From: WTFV01 sp965200895
Lineage (GTDB): Bacteria; Acidobacteriota; Vicinamibacteria; Vicinamibacterales; UBA8438
Assembly (NCBI GenBank): GCA_965200895.1
Contig: CBDAVM010000001.1
Location: forward strand, 2,480,001-2,544,000
Reading direction: 5' to 3'
Length of the DNA stretch: 64,000 nt
The notes below the pieces were generated by a model. It had not been told where the DNA came from. It made no database searches and saw only the letters and a list, made by a program, of their open reading frames with translations. This document shows positions 18,172 through 26,299 of the stretch, piece by piece. The first letter of the stretch is position 1; each line of letters opens with the position of its first letter. A program made the position numbers and the translations under genes.

Positions 18172-19923
18172 GTGAGAATCCACGCGGCGTGGTCGGGAGT
18201 GTGCGTGTTGCTGGCCGCCGCCTGCAGCGGGCCGGCGGGCGGGACCGGTCCCGGTCCCGTCGACGCATCGCGCGCTGACGGGGACTGGTTCGTGGATCGT
18301 GCGCGCGAGACCGGCCTCGACTTCGTCCACTTCAACGGCGCCTCGGGCGGGTTCCACTACCCGGAGATCCTGCCGCCCGGCGTCGGGCTGCTCGATTACG
18401 ACAACGACGGTGATCTCGACGTCTACCTCGTTCAGGGACGGGCGCTCGGCCGGGACGGGGCTCCGGCCGGCGTACCCTCACCACCGGAGCCGGCGCTGCC
18501 GCTCACCGGACGCCTCTTCCGGAACGATCTGGAGGTGACGGCGGACGGCGCGCGCGCGTTGCGTTTCACCGACGTCACGGCCGGGAGCGGCATCCAGGCC
18601 GACGGATTCGGTCTCGGGGTGGCGGCCGGCGATGTCGACAACGACGGCTGGACCGACCTGCTGCTGACCAACTTCGGACCGAGCGCGCTGTACCTCAACC
18701 AGGGGGACGGTACGTTCCGTGACGCGTCGGCGACCAGCGGCATCGACGGCGCGCCCGGTTTCGGCGTCTCGGCCTCGTTCGTCGACTACGATCGGGACGG
18801 CCTGCTCGATCTCTACGTCGGCCACAACGTCAGCTACGCGCTCGACAACACCCTCGAGTGCTCCAACGTCACCGGCGCCCGCGACTACTGTCCGCCCGAG
18901 ACCTACGGCGGCACTCCCGATCACCTGTACCGCAATACCGGCGAGGGACGTTTCGTCGATGTCAGCGACACGGCTCTTGCGGGCGGTCAGTTCGGGCCGG
19001 CCCTGGGCGTGGCGGTCGCCGACTACGACGGCGACGGCTGGAGCGACATCTACGTGGCGAACGACGCCACCGAGAACCTGCTCTGGATCAACCAGCGGGA
19101 CGGGACCTTCCGCGACGTCGCGCTGCTGGCCGGCGCGGCGCTGAGCGGCATGGGACTGGCCGAGGCGAGCATGGGAGTCGACGCCGGCGACTACGACAAC
19201 GACGGCGACGAAGACCTGTTCATGACCCACATCACGAACGAGGGCAACAACCTGTATGTGAACGACGGCGCGGCGTCGTTCCAGGATCGGAGCACGGTGT
19301 CGGGGCTCGGCGCCGGCAGCCTGCCGTACACCGGGTGGGGGACCACCTGGTTCGACTACGACAACGACGGCTGGCTCGACCTGCTCGCGGTCAACGGCAC
19401 GGTCATCGCCAGTCCGGGACCGGCGGACCGCCCGTTTCCGTACGATCAGCGCAAGTCGCTGTTCCGCAATCTGGGCGACGGCACCTTCGAGGACGTGACG
19501 GGAAGCGCCGGTTCGGCGTTCGAGCTGTCGGAGACGGGCCGCGGCGCCGCCTTCGGCGACATCGACAACGACGGCGACGTCGACGTCGTGGTCGGGAACG
19601 ACACCGGTCCCGTGCGGCTGCTGATCAATCAGGTCGGCAGCCGGAGCCACTGGCTCGGGTTGCGTCTCGTCGGCGCCGGCGGGCGGGACATGCTCGGCGC
19701 GCGGGTGGCGGTGCGTCGTGCCGGGGAGCCGGTGCTGTGGCGCCGGGCCCGCTCGGACGGCAGCTATGCTTCGGCCAACGATCCGCGCGTGGTCGTCGGC
19801 CTCGGGGAGTCGGAGGTCCGTCCCGCCGTCGAGGTGCACTGGCCGGACGGGCGGATGGAGACCTGGGAGGACGTCGGGATCGATCGATGGACCACGCTGG
19901 AGCAGGGAACGGGGAGCTCCTGA
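18172..19923 (+). CDS. CRTAC1-like FG-GAP/ASPIC-UnbV lipoprotein, subtype A (copy A2)
   Basis: 583 residues from GTG 18172, lipobox LAAAC with Cys18. It is a close paralogue of copy A1, with HFNGASGGFHYPEILPPGVG, seven DxDxDG calcium loops (DYDNDGDLD, DVDNDGWTD, DYDRDGLLD, DYDGDGWSD, DYDNDGDED, DYDNDGWLD, DIDNDGDVD), the C-x9-C pair CSNVTGARDYC, ETYGGTPDHLYRNTG and a terminal ASPIC/UnbV domain. It follows the B1 pair by 81 bp, a gap that contains a REP-like repeat. The last base of its stop codon is the first base of the ATG of the TPR gene (TGATG), which implies coupled translation. Confidence 0.9.
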   Translation: MRIHAAWSGVCVLLAAACSGPAGGTGPGPVDASRADGDWFVDRARETGLDFVHFNGASGGFHYPEILPPGVGLLDYDNDGDLDVYLVQGRALGRDGAPAGVPSPPEPALPLTGRLFRNDLEVTADGARALRFTDVTAGSGIQADGFGLGVAAGDVDNDGWTDLLLTNFGPSALYLNQGDGTFRDASATSGIDGAPGFGVSASFVDYDRDGLLDLYVGHNVSYALDNTLECSNVTGARDYCPPETYGGTPDHLYRNTGEGRFVDVSDTALAGGQFGPALGVAVADYDGDGWSDIYVANDATENLLWINQRDGTFRDVALLAGAALSGMGLAEASMGVDAGDYDNDGDEDLFMTHITNEGNNLYVNDGAASFQDRSTVSGLGAGSLPYTGWGTTWFDYDNDGWLDLLAVNGTVIASPGPADRPFPYDQRKSLFRNLGDGTFEDVTGSAGSAFELSETGRGAAFGDIDNDGDVDVVVGNDTGPVRLLINQVGSRSHWLGLRLVGAGGRDMLGARVAVRRAGEPVLWRRARSDGSYASANDPRVVVGLGESEVRPAVEVHWPDGRMETWEDVGIDRWTTLEQGTGSS

Positions 19924-21602
19924 TGCCGGAACCTCGGATGAGGGCGGCCGGGTCGGCCCCGACGCGGTGGTTGGTCGTGATGCTGGGGTTCGCGGTGCTG
20001 CTCGCCGGATGCGCCGCACCGGACGAGCCTGCATCGGAGGCGCAGGCGTCGGCGGAGACGGCGGCCGGAACGCCGGCCTCGGCGGGCTCGATGGTGTCGT
20101 GCGGCGATGCGCTGCCGGCTCTCGACCGGGTCGGCGAGTCGGTGCAGGCCCGGATCCGCGAACAGCACGCGGCCCTGCCGCCGCGCGACGAGCGGGCGGG
20201 CCTCCCGGCGGAGCTGGCGGCCGATGTCGTCGGCGTGATGGGGATGACGTTCATGGCGGCCTGGTTCACGGACGAGGCCGAGCCGTGCCTGCGCGAGGCG
20301 GCGGGACTGGCGCCGGACGACGTGCGCTGGCCCTACTATCTCGCGCAGTTGTACCGCGACCGCGGCGCGCTGGACGAGTCGGCCGCGTTCTTCGAGCAGG
20401 TCCTCCGCATCCAGCCGGAGGACCCGACGACGCTGTTCTGGCTCGGCGACATCCGCCTGGAGCAGGGCCGGTCCGACGAGGCCGAGCCGCTGTTCGCCCG
20501 GGCGCTGGCGCTGTTCCCGTCGTCGCTCTCGGCGCGCTACGGCCTGGCGCGGACGGCGCTGCTCGAAGAGGACTACCGCCGGGCCGCGGACCTGCTGGAG
20601 GAGATCCTCGCGCGCGCCCCGGACATCGGCGCGGTGCACTACCCGCTGGGGATGGCCTATCGCGGGCTGGGAGACGACGCGAAGGCCGAGGAGCACCTGC
20701 GGCGGCGCGAGAACGCCGAGATCCGCCCTGCGGACCCGTTGATGGCGGCGCTGGACTCGCTTCTGACGACCGCCGGCACCTTCGAGAATAGCGGTCTGGA
20801 GGCGCTCGACCGACAGGAGTGGCCGGCCGCGATCGAGCAGTTCCGGCAGGGGCTCGAACTGGATCCCGACGATCCGGGGCTGCGGCACCGGCTGGGCACG
20901 GCGCTCTTCATGGTCGGCGATCTCGACGGCGCGATGGCCGAGTTCCAGCGGGTCGTGCGGACCACCCCCGACTACTTTCCCTCGCACTACAGCATCGGCG
21001 TGCTGCTGCAGGAAACGCGGCGGCATGCCGAAGCCGTCGAACGGTTCCGGACCGCACTGCGCCACCGGCCGGGGGACGACGCCGTGCACCTGCGGTTGGC
21101 GATCAGCCTGCGGCACGCGGGCGATCCGCAGTCGTCCCTGTCGTACTACGAGCGGGTGCTGCGTTCCGCTCCCGACGCGCTCGAGGCCCGGTTCGGATAC
21201 GCGATGGCCCTCGTGCAGCTCGGCCGCTACCGGGAGGCGCGCGACCGGTTGGTCACCGCGATGGAGGCGTTTCCGAACGAGACTTCGTTCCCGCACGCGC
21301 TGGCCCGGCTGCTCGCGGCCGCACCGGATGGCGCGATCCGCAACGGCCGGCGGGCGATGACGCTGGTCGAGCAGGTCATGGACGCGGAGCCGGAGCCGAC
21401 GCTCGATCTGGGCGAGACGATGGCGATGACCCTCGCCGAGGTGGGCCGCTTCGGCGAGGCCGCCGAGGTGCAGCGTGCACTGATCGGCGCCGCCGAGCTG
21501 GCCGGGTTGCCGGACGTGGTTCGGCGCCTGACGGTGAATCTCCGGCGTTACGAGCGGGGGGAACCGTGCCGCACGCCCTGGCCCGCCGAGGCCATGCCAT
21601 GA
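19923..21602 (+). CDS. TPR lipoprotein, subtype A (partner of copy A2)
   Basis: 559-residue lipoprotein with lipobox LLAGC (Cys30). Subtype A signature: a cysteine-containing head (SCGDALPALDRVGESVQAR) and CLREAAGLAP, both matching the TPR partner of A1. TPR-like repeats run through the body (YYLAQLYRDRGALDESAAFF, HYPLGMAYRGLGDDAKAEEHL, HYSIGVLLQETRRHAEAVERF). The C-terminus YERGEPCRTPWPAEAMP parallels that of the A1 partner. The start is fixed by the TGATG overlap with the preceding gene. The remnant of a VWA gene lies 47 bp downstream. Confidence 0.88.
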   Translation: MPEPRMRAAGSAPTRWLVVMLGFAVLLAGCAAPDEPASEAQASAETAAGTPASAGSMVSCGDALPALDRVGESVQARIREQHAALPPRDERAGLPAELAADVVGVMGMTFMAAWFTDEAEPCLREAAGLAPDDVRWPYYLAQLYRDRGALDESAAFFEQVLRIQPEDPTTLFWLGDIRLEQGRSDEAEPLFARALALFPSSLSARYGLARTALLEEDYRRAADLLEEILARAPDIGAVHYPLGMAYRGLGDDAKAEEHLRRRENAEIRPADPLMAALDSLLTTAGTFENSGLEALDRQEWPAAIEQFRQGLELDPDDPGLRHRLGTALFMVGDLDGAMAEFQRVVRTTPDYFPSHYSIGVLLQETRRHAEAVERFRTALRHRPGDDAVHLRLAISLRHAGDPQSSLSYYERVLRSAPDALEARFGYAMALVQLGRYREARDRLVTAMEAFPNETSFPHALARLLAAAPDGAIRNGRRAMTLVEQVMDAEPEPTLDLGETMAMTLAEVGRFGEAAEVQRALIGAAELAGLPDVVRRLTVNLRRYERGEPCRTPWPAEAMP

Positions 21603-21648
21603 CCCTTCCGGCCGGCGCCCGGTTGCGTCACGCACGCGCGGCCGAGCG

Positions 21649-21756
21649 CGCCGGCCGACGTCTTTCTGCTGGTCGACGCGAGTCGGCATTTCGATCGGGA
21701 TCGGCTTGAGCGTCGCCCGCGAGGACGTCACCATCCGCGTCACGCCCGTGTTCTGA
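21649..21756 (+). pseudogene. Remnant of a second acidobacterial VWFA gene (large internal deletion)
   Basis: Two short pieces match the intact VWA gene that follows. The first encodes APADVFLLVDAS, matching GPADVSILVDTS around the MIDAS motif. The second, in another frame, encodes VAREDVTIRVTPVF and a stop, matching IAREDVTVRVTPVI at the intact C-terminus. The pieces are separated by about 40 bp instead of about 700 bp, so most of the gene is deleted and the frame is broken. Confidence 0.7.
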
Positions 21757-21899
21757 ACCGCGCGCCCGAGGGGTTGCGTCGTGCGCCGCCGGCCGGGGAC
21801 GAGGTGTGCGCCCTTGTGTTCCGAACCCGCGCGCACGAGAGCGCTGCCGTCAGACCCGGCGCCCCCGGCCCGGCGCCCGCTCTCCGGCCCGACTTCGCG

Positions 21900-21905
21900 T
21901 ATAGT
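21900..21905 (+). promoter_or_regulatory. Candidate -10 box (TATAGT) for the VWA gene
   Basis: TATAGT lies 29 bp before the start codon at 21935, a good distance for a short leader. No matching -35 box is visible. The ribosome-binding site AAGGAG follows at 21922-21927. Confidence 0.35.
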
Positions 21906-21934
21906 GAACGGACCGACAGGCAAGGAGAACCGCC

Positions 21935-22942
21935 ATGGTGATGTCCACGCGATCGCCCCGTCCGTCGCGTCTGCGCCCGTTCGTCACCGCCGCTGCCGGT
22001 CTCGTGCTCTGGATGGCGGTGGACGCGGTCCTGCCGGCGCAGTCCGCGCAACAGCTTTATCTGACCGTGCTCGACGACGACGGAAATCCTGTCGTTGACC
22101 TTCGGCCGCACGAGATATCCGTGGCGGAGAACGGGGTGCGGTCCGAGGTGCTGTACCTGGCCCGCCCGCGCGGTCCGGCGGACGTCTCGATACTGGTCGA
22201 CACCAGCGAAGCGGTCGTGCCCTCCACGACGCACGTGCGGCGGGCGTTGACGGAGTTCGTGGAGGCCCTCGACGGCTACGCGCGCATGTCGCTGATGACG
22301 TTCGGCGACCTGCCGGTGCGCGTGGTGCCGCCGACGACGCGGCTCGGCGTGATGCGGGATGCGGTCGACCGGGTGTTCCCCGCCGTCGGCGCGATTCCCC
22401 GCTTCCAGGACGCGTTGATCCAGACGGTGCGCGACATCCAGAACCGCCAGCCGAACCGGCCCACGCTGGTCGTCATCACCTCGGACCAGGTGCCGGGCGC
22501 GTTCGCCACCGAGTCGCCCAACACGTCGGCCCGCCCGGTGGACCAGGTCATCGGCGTACTGCAGGCCATCGGTGCGCCGGTGCACATCGTGGCCCTGCGG
22601 AGCAGCGCCTCGTTCGACATCGTGGGGCGCGGCGTCTTCGACCGGGCGTCGGCCTTCAGCGGCACCGCCGACAACAACATGCGCAACTCGATCATGGCCC
22701 GCGAGACCCGCGACTGGCTGATGGCGCTCGAGACCGCGTCGAATCGGACCGGCGGCCGGCTCGTCAATACCTATGCGAGCGCCGGCCTCGCCACGCCGTT
22801 GATCGAGATCGCCAACGAGATTGCCGGCCAGTACGTGCTGACGTATTCGCGCGCCGCGCTTCCGCTCGACACCGAAACGCTCCAGATCGAGATCGGGATC
22901 GCGCGCGAGGACGTCACGGTGCGCGTGACGCCCGTCATCTGA
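21935..22942 (+). CDS. Secreted von Willebrand factor A domain protein (acidobacterial VWFA type)
   Basis: 335 residues: a signal peptide (FVTAAAGLVLWMAVDAVLPAQS), a short beta-rich segment with the family hallmark LTVLDDDGNPVVDLRPHEISVAENG, then a VWA fold. The metal-site motif is DTSEA at residues 89-93; the canonical DxSxS is modified because the second Ser is Ala. Further VWA strands are LMTFGDLPVRVV and TLVVITSDQV. The protein ends with QYVLTYSRAALPLDTETLQIEI, a conserved tail in this acidobacterial family. VWA domains bind proteins, so a scaffold or adhesion role is likely. It follows the A2 lipoprotein pair and precedes the B2 pair, and a deleted sister copy lies directly upstream. Confidence 0.88.
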   Translation: MVMSTRSPRPSRLRPFVTAAAGLVLWMAVDAVLPAQSAQQLYLTVLDDDGNPVVDLRPHEISVAENGVRSEVLYLARPRGPADVSILVDTSEAVVPSTTHVRRALTEFVEALDGYARMSLMTFGDLPVRVVPPTTRLGVMRDAVDRVFPAVGAIPRFQDALIQTVRDIQNRQPNRPTLVVITSDQVPGAFATESPNTSARPVDQVIGVLQAIGAPVHIVALRSSASFDIVGRGVFDRASAFSGTADNNMRNSIMARETRDWLMALETASNRTGGRLVNTYASAGLATPLIEIANEIAGQYVLTYSRAALPLDTETLQIEIGIAREDVTVRVTPVI

Positions 22943-23026
22943 ACCCGCGATGGCGAGCGTGGCCGGCGCCGGCGTTCGACGCATGCGGCGGGAGGTTCCC
23001 TCGCGGCGTGCGCCCTTTCTCGCGTC

Positions 23027-24790
23027 GTGAAGCAGACGCTGTTGGCGTGGTCGGCGGCCGCGGCGCTGGCCGCCTGTGGTCCGTCCGGTTCCGGGTCGTC
23101 CGAGCCGGCCGGGACGGGCGCGCCGCCGGTCGCCCCGCTCGATCCAGCCCGCGAACTGTTCGCCGACCGGGCGGTCGAGGCCGGCCTCGACTTCGTCCAC
23201 TTCAACGGCATGACGGGCGGGTTCTACCAGCCGGAGATGATGGGGCCGGGCGCAGGCCTCTTCGACTACGACAACGACGGGGACCTCGACGTCTATCTGG
23301 TGCAGGGCGAGCTGCTCGGCGACGGGACGCCGCTGCTGCCGCCGCCCGAGGGACAGCCGCCGGGCGACAGGCTGTACCGGAACGATCTGGCGGTGGGGCC
23401 GGACGGGACGCGGTCGCTCCGCTTCACCGACGTCACCGACGAGAGCGGCCTGCCGGCGGGCGGCTACGGCATGGGGGTGGCGGCGGGCGACTACGACAAC
23501 GACGGCTGGGTCGATCTGTACCTGACGCGCTTCGGGCGGAATCGGATGCTGCGCAACCGCGGTGACGGGACGTTCGCCGACGTATCCGCCGAGACCGGCG
23601 CCGACGAGCCGTCGTGGGGCGTGCCGGCGACCTTTCTCGACTACGACCGCGACGGCTGGCTGGACCTGTTCGTCGGCAACTACCTGAACTATACGCTGGA
23701 CACGCATACGCAGTGCTACAACCGGTCGGGGCCGCCCGACTACTGTCCGCCGGAGGTGAGCCCGCCGGCCCCGAGCCGGCTGTACCGCAACCGGGGCGAC
23801 GGCACGTTCGCCGACGTCACGGCCGCGGCGGGGCTGGGCCGGGAGTTCGGGCCTGCGCTCGGAGCCGCGTCGGCGGATTTCGACAACGACGGCTGGATCG
23901 ACCTGTTCGTCGCCAACGACCAGCAGGAGAACCAGCTCTGGATGAACCAGGGCGGGGGCGGGTTCCTCAACCTGGCCCTGCTGCAGGGCGTGGCGCTGGG
24001 CGCGGCGGGGGACGCGAAGGCGGACATGGGGGTCGACGCGGGCGACTTCGACAACGACGGCGACGAGGACCTGTTCATCACGGAGCTGACCGGACAGGGG
24101 AGCACGCTCTACGTCAACGACGGCGCCGGGCTGTTCGAGGACCTGAGCGCCGTCTACGGCATCCGCGCTGCGAGTCTGCCCTATACCGGGTTCGGAGCGG
24201 GCTGGCTCGACATCGACAACGACGGCTGGCTCGACATCGTGGCCGTCAACGGGGCGGTGACGCAGCGTCTCGAATCGCTGGGCCCGGGGAACCCCTTCCC
24301 GCTGGACCAGCGCAACCAGGTGTTCCGCAACCTCGCCGGAACGCGTTTCGAGGACGTGACCGACCGGGCCGGCGCCCCGTTCGCGCGCTCCGAGGTGAGC
24401 CGGGGGGCGGCGTTCGGCGACATCGACAACGACGGCGACACCGATGTCCTGGTGGCGAACGCCGCCGGCCGGGTGGAACTGCTGATCAACCAGGTGGGTC
24501 AGGGCCGCGACTGGATCGGACTGCGCCTTGCCGGGGGCGATGTCCCGCGTACGGTGGTCGGCGCGCGCGTGACGGTCATCGGCTCGGACGGGGTCACGCG
24601 CCGGCGGCGTGCGCGGGCCGACGGCAGCTACGCGTCGGCGCATGACCCGCGGGTGCTGATCGGGCTCGGCGACGAGTCGGCGGATGCGCTGGCCGTGCAG
24701 GTCACGTGGCCGGACGGACGGGCCGAGGCGTGGCCCGACGTGCCGGTCGGGCGCTACAGCACGCTGGCGGCAGGCGGGGGGCGGCAGTGA
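23027..24790 (+). CDS. CRTAC1-like FG-GAP/ASPIC-UnbV lipoprotein, subtype B (copy B2)
   Basis: 587 residues from GTG 23027, lipobox ALAAC with Cys17. Subtype B marks match copy B1: NGMTGGFYQPEMMGPGAG, the C-x9-C pair CYNRSGPPDYC and PPEVSPPAPSRLYRN. Seven DxDxDG loops (DYDNDGDLD, DYDNDGWVD, DYDRDGWLD, DFDNDGWID, DFDNDGDED, DIDNDGWLD, DIDNDGDTD) are followed by the ASPIC/UnbV domain (DWIGLRLAGGDVPRTVVGARV). No ribosome-binding site is seen at normal distance, so the exact start is less sure than the family. Its TGA overlaps the GTG of the TPR gene. Confidence 0.9.
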   Translation: MKQTLLAWSAAAALAACGPSGSGSSEPAGTGAPPVAPLDPARELFADRAVEAGLDFVHFNGMTGGFYQPEMMGPGAGLFDYDNDGDLDVYLVQGELLGDGTPLLPPPEGQPPGDRLYRNDLAVGPDGTRSLRFTDVTDESGLPAGGYGMGVAAGDYDNDGWVDLYLTRFGRNRMLRNRGDGTFADVSAETGADEPSWGVPATFLDYDRDGWLDLFVGNYLNYTLDTHTQCYNRSGPPDYCPPEVSPPAPSRLYRNRGDGTFADVTAAAGLGREFGPALGAASADFDNDGWIDLFVANDQQENQLWMNQGGGGFLNLALLQGVALGAAGDAKADMGVDAGDFDNDGDEDLFITELTGQGSTLYVNDGAGLFEDLSAVYGIRAASLPYTGFGAGWLDIDNDGWLDIVAVNGAVTQRLESLGPGNPFPLDQRNQVFRNLAGTRFEDVTDRAGAPFARSEVSRGAAFGDIDNDGDTDVLVANAAGRVELLINQVGQGRDWIGLRLAGGDVPRTVVGARVTVIGSDGVTRRRRARADGSYASAHDPRVLIGLGDESADALAVQVTWPDGRAEAWPDVPVGRYSTLAAGGGRQ

Positions 24791-26250
24791 TCAGGATGGC
24801 GGCCGGCCGGATGCGGCTTCCCCGGCCCGCGGTCGTACGCCGGAGAGCACGTCGTTGGGTGAGCGGGATGGCGGCCGGTCGGACACGGCGGGGCGCGGCG
24901 CTGGTGTGGCTCCTGGGGATGTTGAGTCTTGCGTCGTGCGGCGACGCCGGGTCGTCGGATGCCGGCGGACCCGCTGCGCCCGGCCCCCTTGAATGGTCGG
25001 GGCCGCGGCCGGTCGATCAGCCTGACCTCTCCCGGCTGGCGCCGCCGGTGCAGGAGCAGGTGCGCGAGCGGTACGCCGCCATCGCGCGCGCGGGCGACGG
25101 TCCGGATGCGTCGCCGACCGTGCTGGGGGATGCCTACGGCGAGCTCGGCCTGATTCTGATGGCCGCCGGCTACCGGGACCGGGCCGAGGTCGCTCTCCTG
25201 AATGCGTACGGGCTGGCGCCCCGCGTGATGCGCTGGCCCTACTATCTCGCGCACCTCCATCGCCAGGAGGGGGACCGGGCGCGGGCGGCCGGGTTCCTTG
25301 TCCGGGCGCTGGCGCTGGAGCCGTCGCACCTGGCCGCCCTGGTCTGGCTGGGTCGCATGGAGCTCGACCGGGGGCGCACCGTCGAGGCGCAGGCGGCGTT
25401 CGAGCGGGCGCTGGGCGTCGATCCGGCCTCGGCGGCGGCCCTGGCCGGCGCCGGGCGGGCCGCGCTCGCGGCGCGCGATGCGCAGCGGGCCGTGGGGTAC
25501 CTGGAGCGCGCCCTGGCGCTGGAACCGTCGGCCGGGAGCCTGCACTACAACCTGGCCATGGCGCACCGGGCGCTCGGCAATCTCGACACCGCGCAGTCCC
25601 ACCTCCGGCGTCGCGGCGCCGGCGTGCCGGCGCCCCCCGACCCGCTGATGCGGACCTACAACGGTCTGCTCCGCAGCGCTCTCGCCTACGAGATCCGCGG
25701 CATGCGGTCCATGGACGCGCGCCGGTTCGACGAGGCAGCCACGATCTTCAGGGCCGGGTTGACCGGGACCCCCGACGATCCGTCGCTGCGGCACCGGCTG
25801 GGCACCGCGCTGATGATGGCCGGCGACGCCGAGGGCGCCATCCGGGAGTTCGAGGCCACGTTGCGCATCGCGCCGGACTTCGAGAAGGCGCAGTTCGGGA
25901 TCGGCGTGATTTTGGGCATGAGCGGGCGGCACGTCGAGGCGGCCGAGCGTTATGCGGCGGCGGTCGAGCTGCGGCCGAACTACCTGGAGGCGCGGCTCGG
26001 GCTGGGGGAGGCGCTGCGGCTCACCGGCCGGCTGCAGGAGGCTGCGGCGCAATTTGCCGAGGCGGTCCGCATCGACCCGGCGTTCGCCGAGGCCTGGGTG
26101 GTGCGTGCGATCATCCTGCTGCAACTGGGGCTGTCCGGCGAGGCGGATGCCTGGCTGCGCGAGGCGCTGCTGGTGCACCCGGGCCATCCCGATCTGACGG
26201 CGCTGCTGGCGGAGGTCGAGGGCCGCGGATCCCGACGCGGGGCGCGGTAG
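24787..26250 (+). CDS. TPR lipoprotein, subtype B (partner of copy B2)
   Basis: TPR protein of 487 residues if it starts at the GTG overlapping the upstream stop (GTGA). That start leaves a basic extension of about 35 residues before the signal sequence, so GTG 24859 or ATG 24868 (ALVWLLGMLSLASC, lipobox LASC) may be the real start. The N-terminal extension looks like a duplicated start region: RMAAGRMR and GMAAGRTR are both encoded within 75 bp. The subtype B head RLAPPVQEQVRERYAAI matches the B1 partner. TPR repeats follow, for example YYLAHLHRQEGDRARAAGFL and HYNLAMAHRALGNLDTAQSHL. It is the last gene of the plus-strand envelope block. Confidence 0.85.
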   Translation: MIRMAAGRMRLPRPAVVRRRARRWVSGMAAGRTRRGAALVWLLGMLSLASCGDAGSSDAGGPAAPGPLEWSGPRPVDQPDLSRLAPPVQEQVRERYAAIARAGDGPDASPTVLGDAYGELGLILMAAGYRDRAEVALLNAYGLAPRVMRWPYYLAHLHRQEGDRARAAGFLVRALALEPSHLAALVWLGRMELDRGRTVEAQAAFERALGVDPASAAALAGAGRAALAARDAQRAVGYLERALALEPSAGSLHYNLAMAHRALGNLDTAQSHLRRRGAGVPAPPDPLMRTYNGLLRSALAYEIRGMRSMDARRFDEAATIFRAGLTGTPDDPSLRHRLGTALMMAGDAEGAIREFEATLRIAPDFEKAQFGIGVILGMSGRHVEAAERYAAAVELRPNYLEARLGLGEALRLTGRLQEAAAQFAEAVRIDPAFAEAWVVRAIILLQLGLSGEADAWLREALLVHPGHPDLTALLAEVEGRGSRRGAR

Positions 26251-26299
26251 GGCTCGCAGCCGGCGGACAGGCGCGCCGACGGGCCGAGCCGCGCGGCTC

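Noticed and set aside
26286..26299. 14-base palindrome GAGCCGCGCGGCTC in the convergent gap after the last TPR gene
   Set aside because: It has no loop and no T-run. GC-rich palindromes this short are frequent in this sequence, so I do not call it a terminator.
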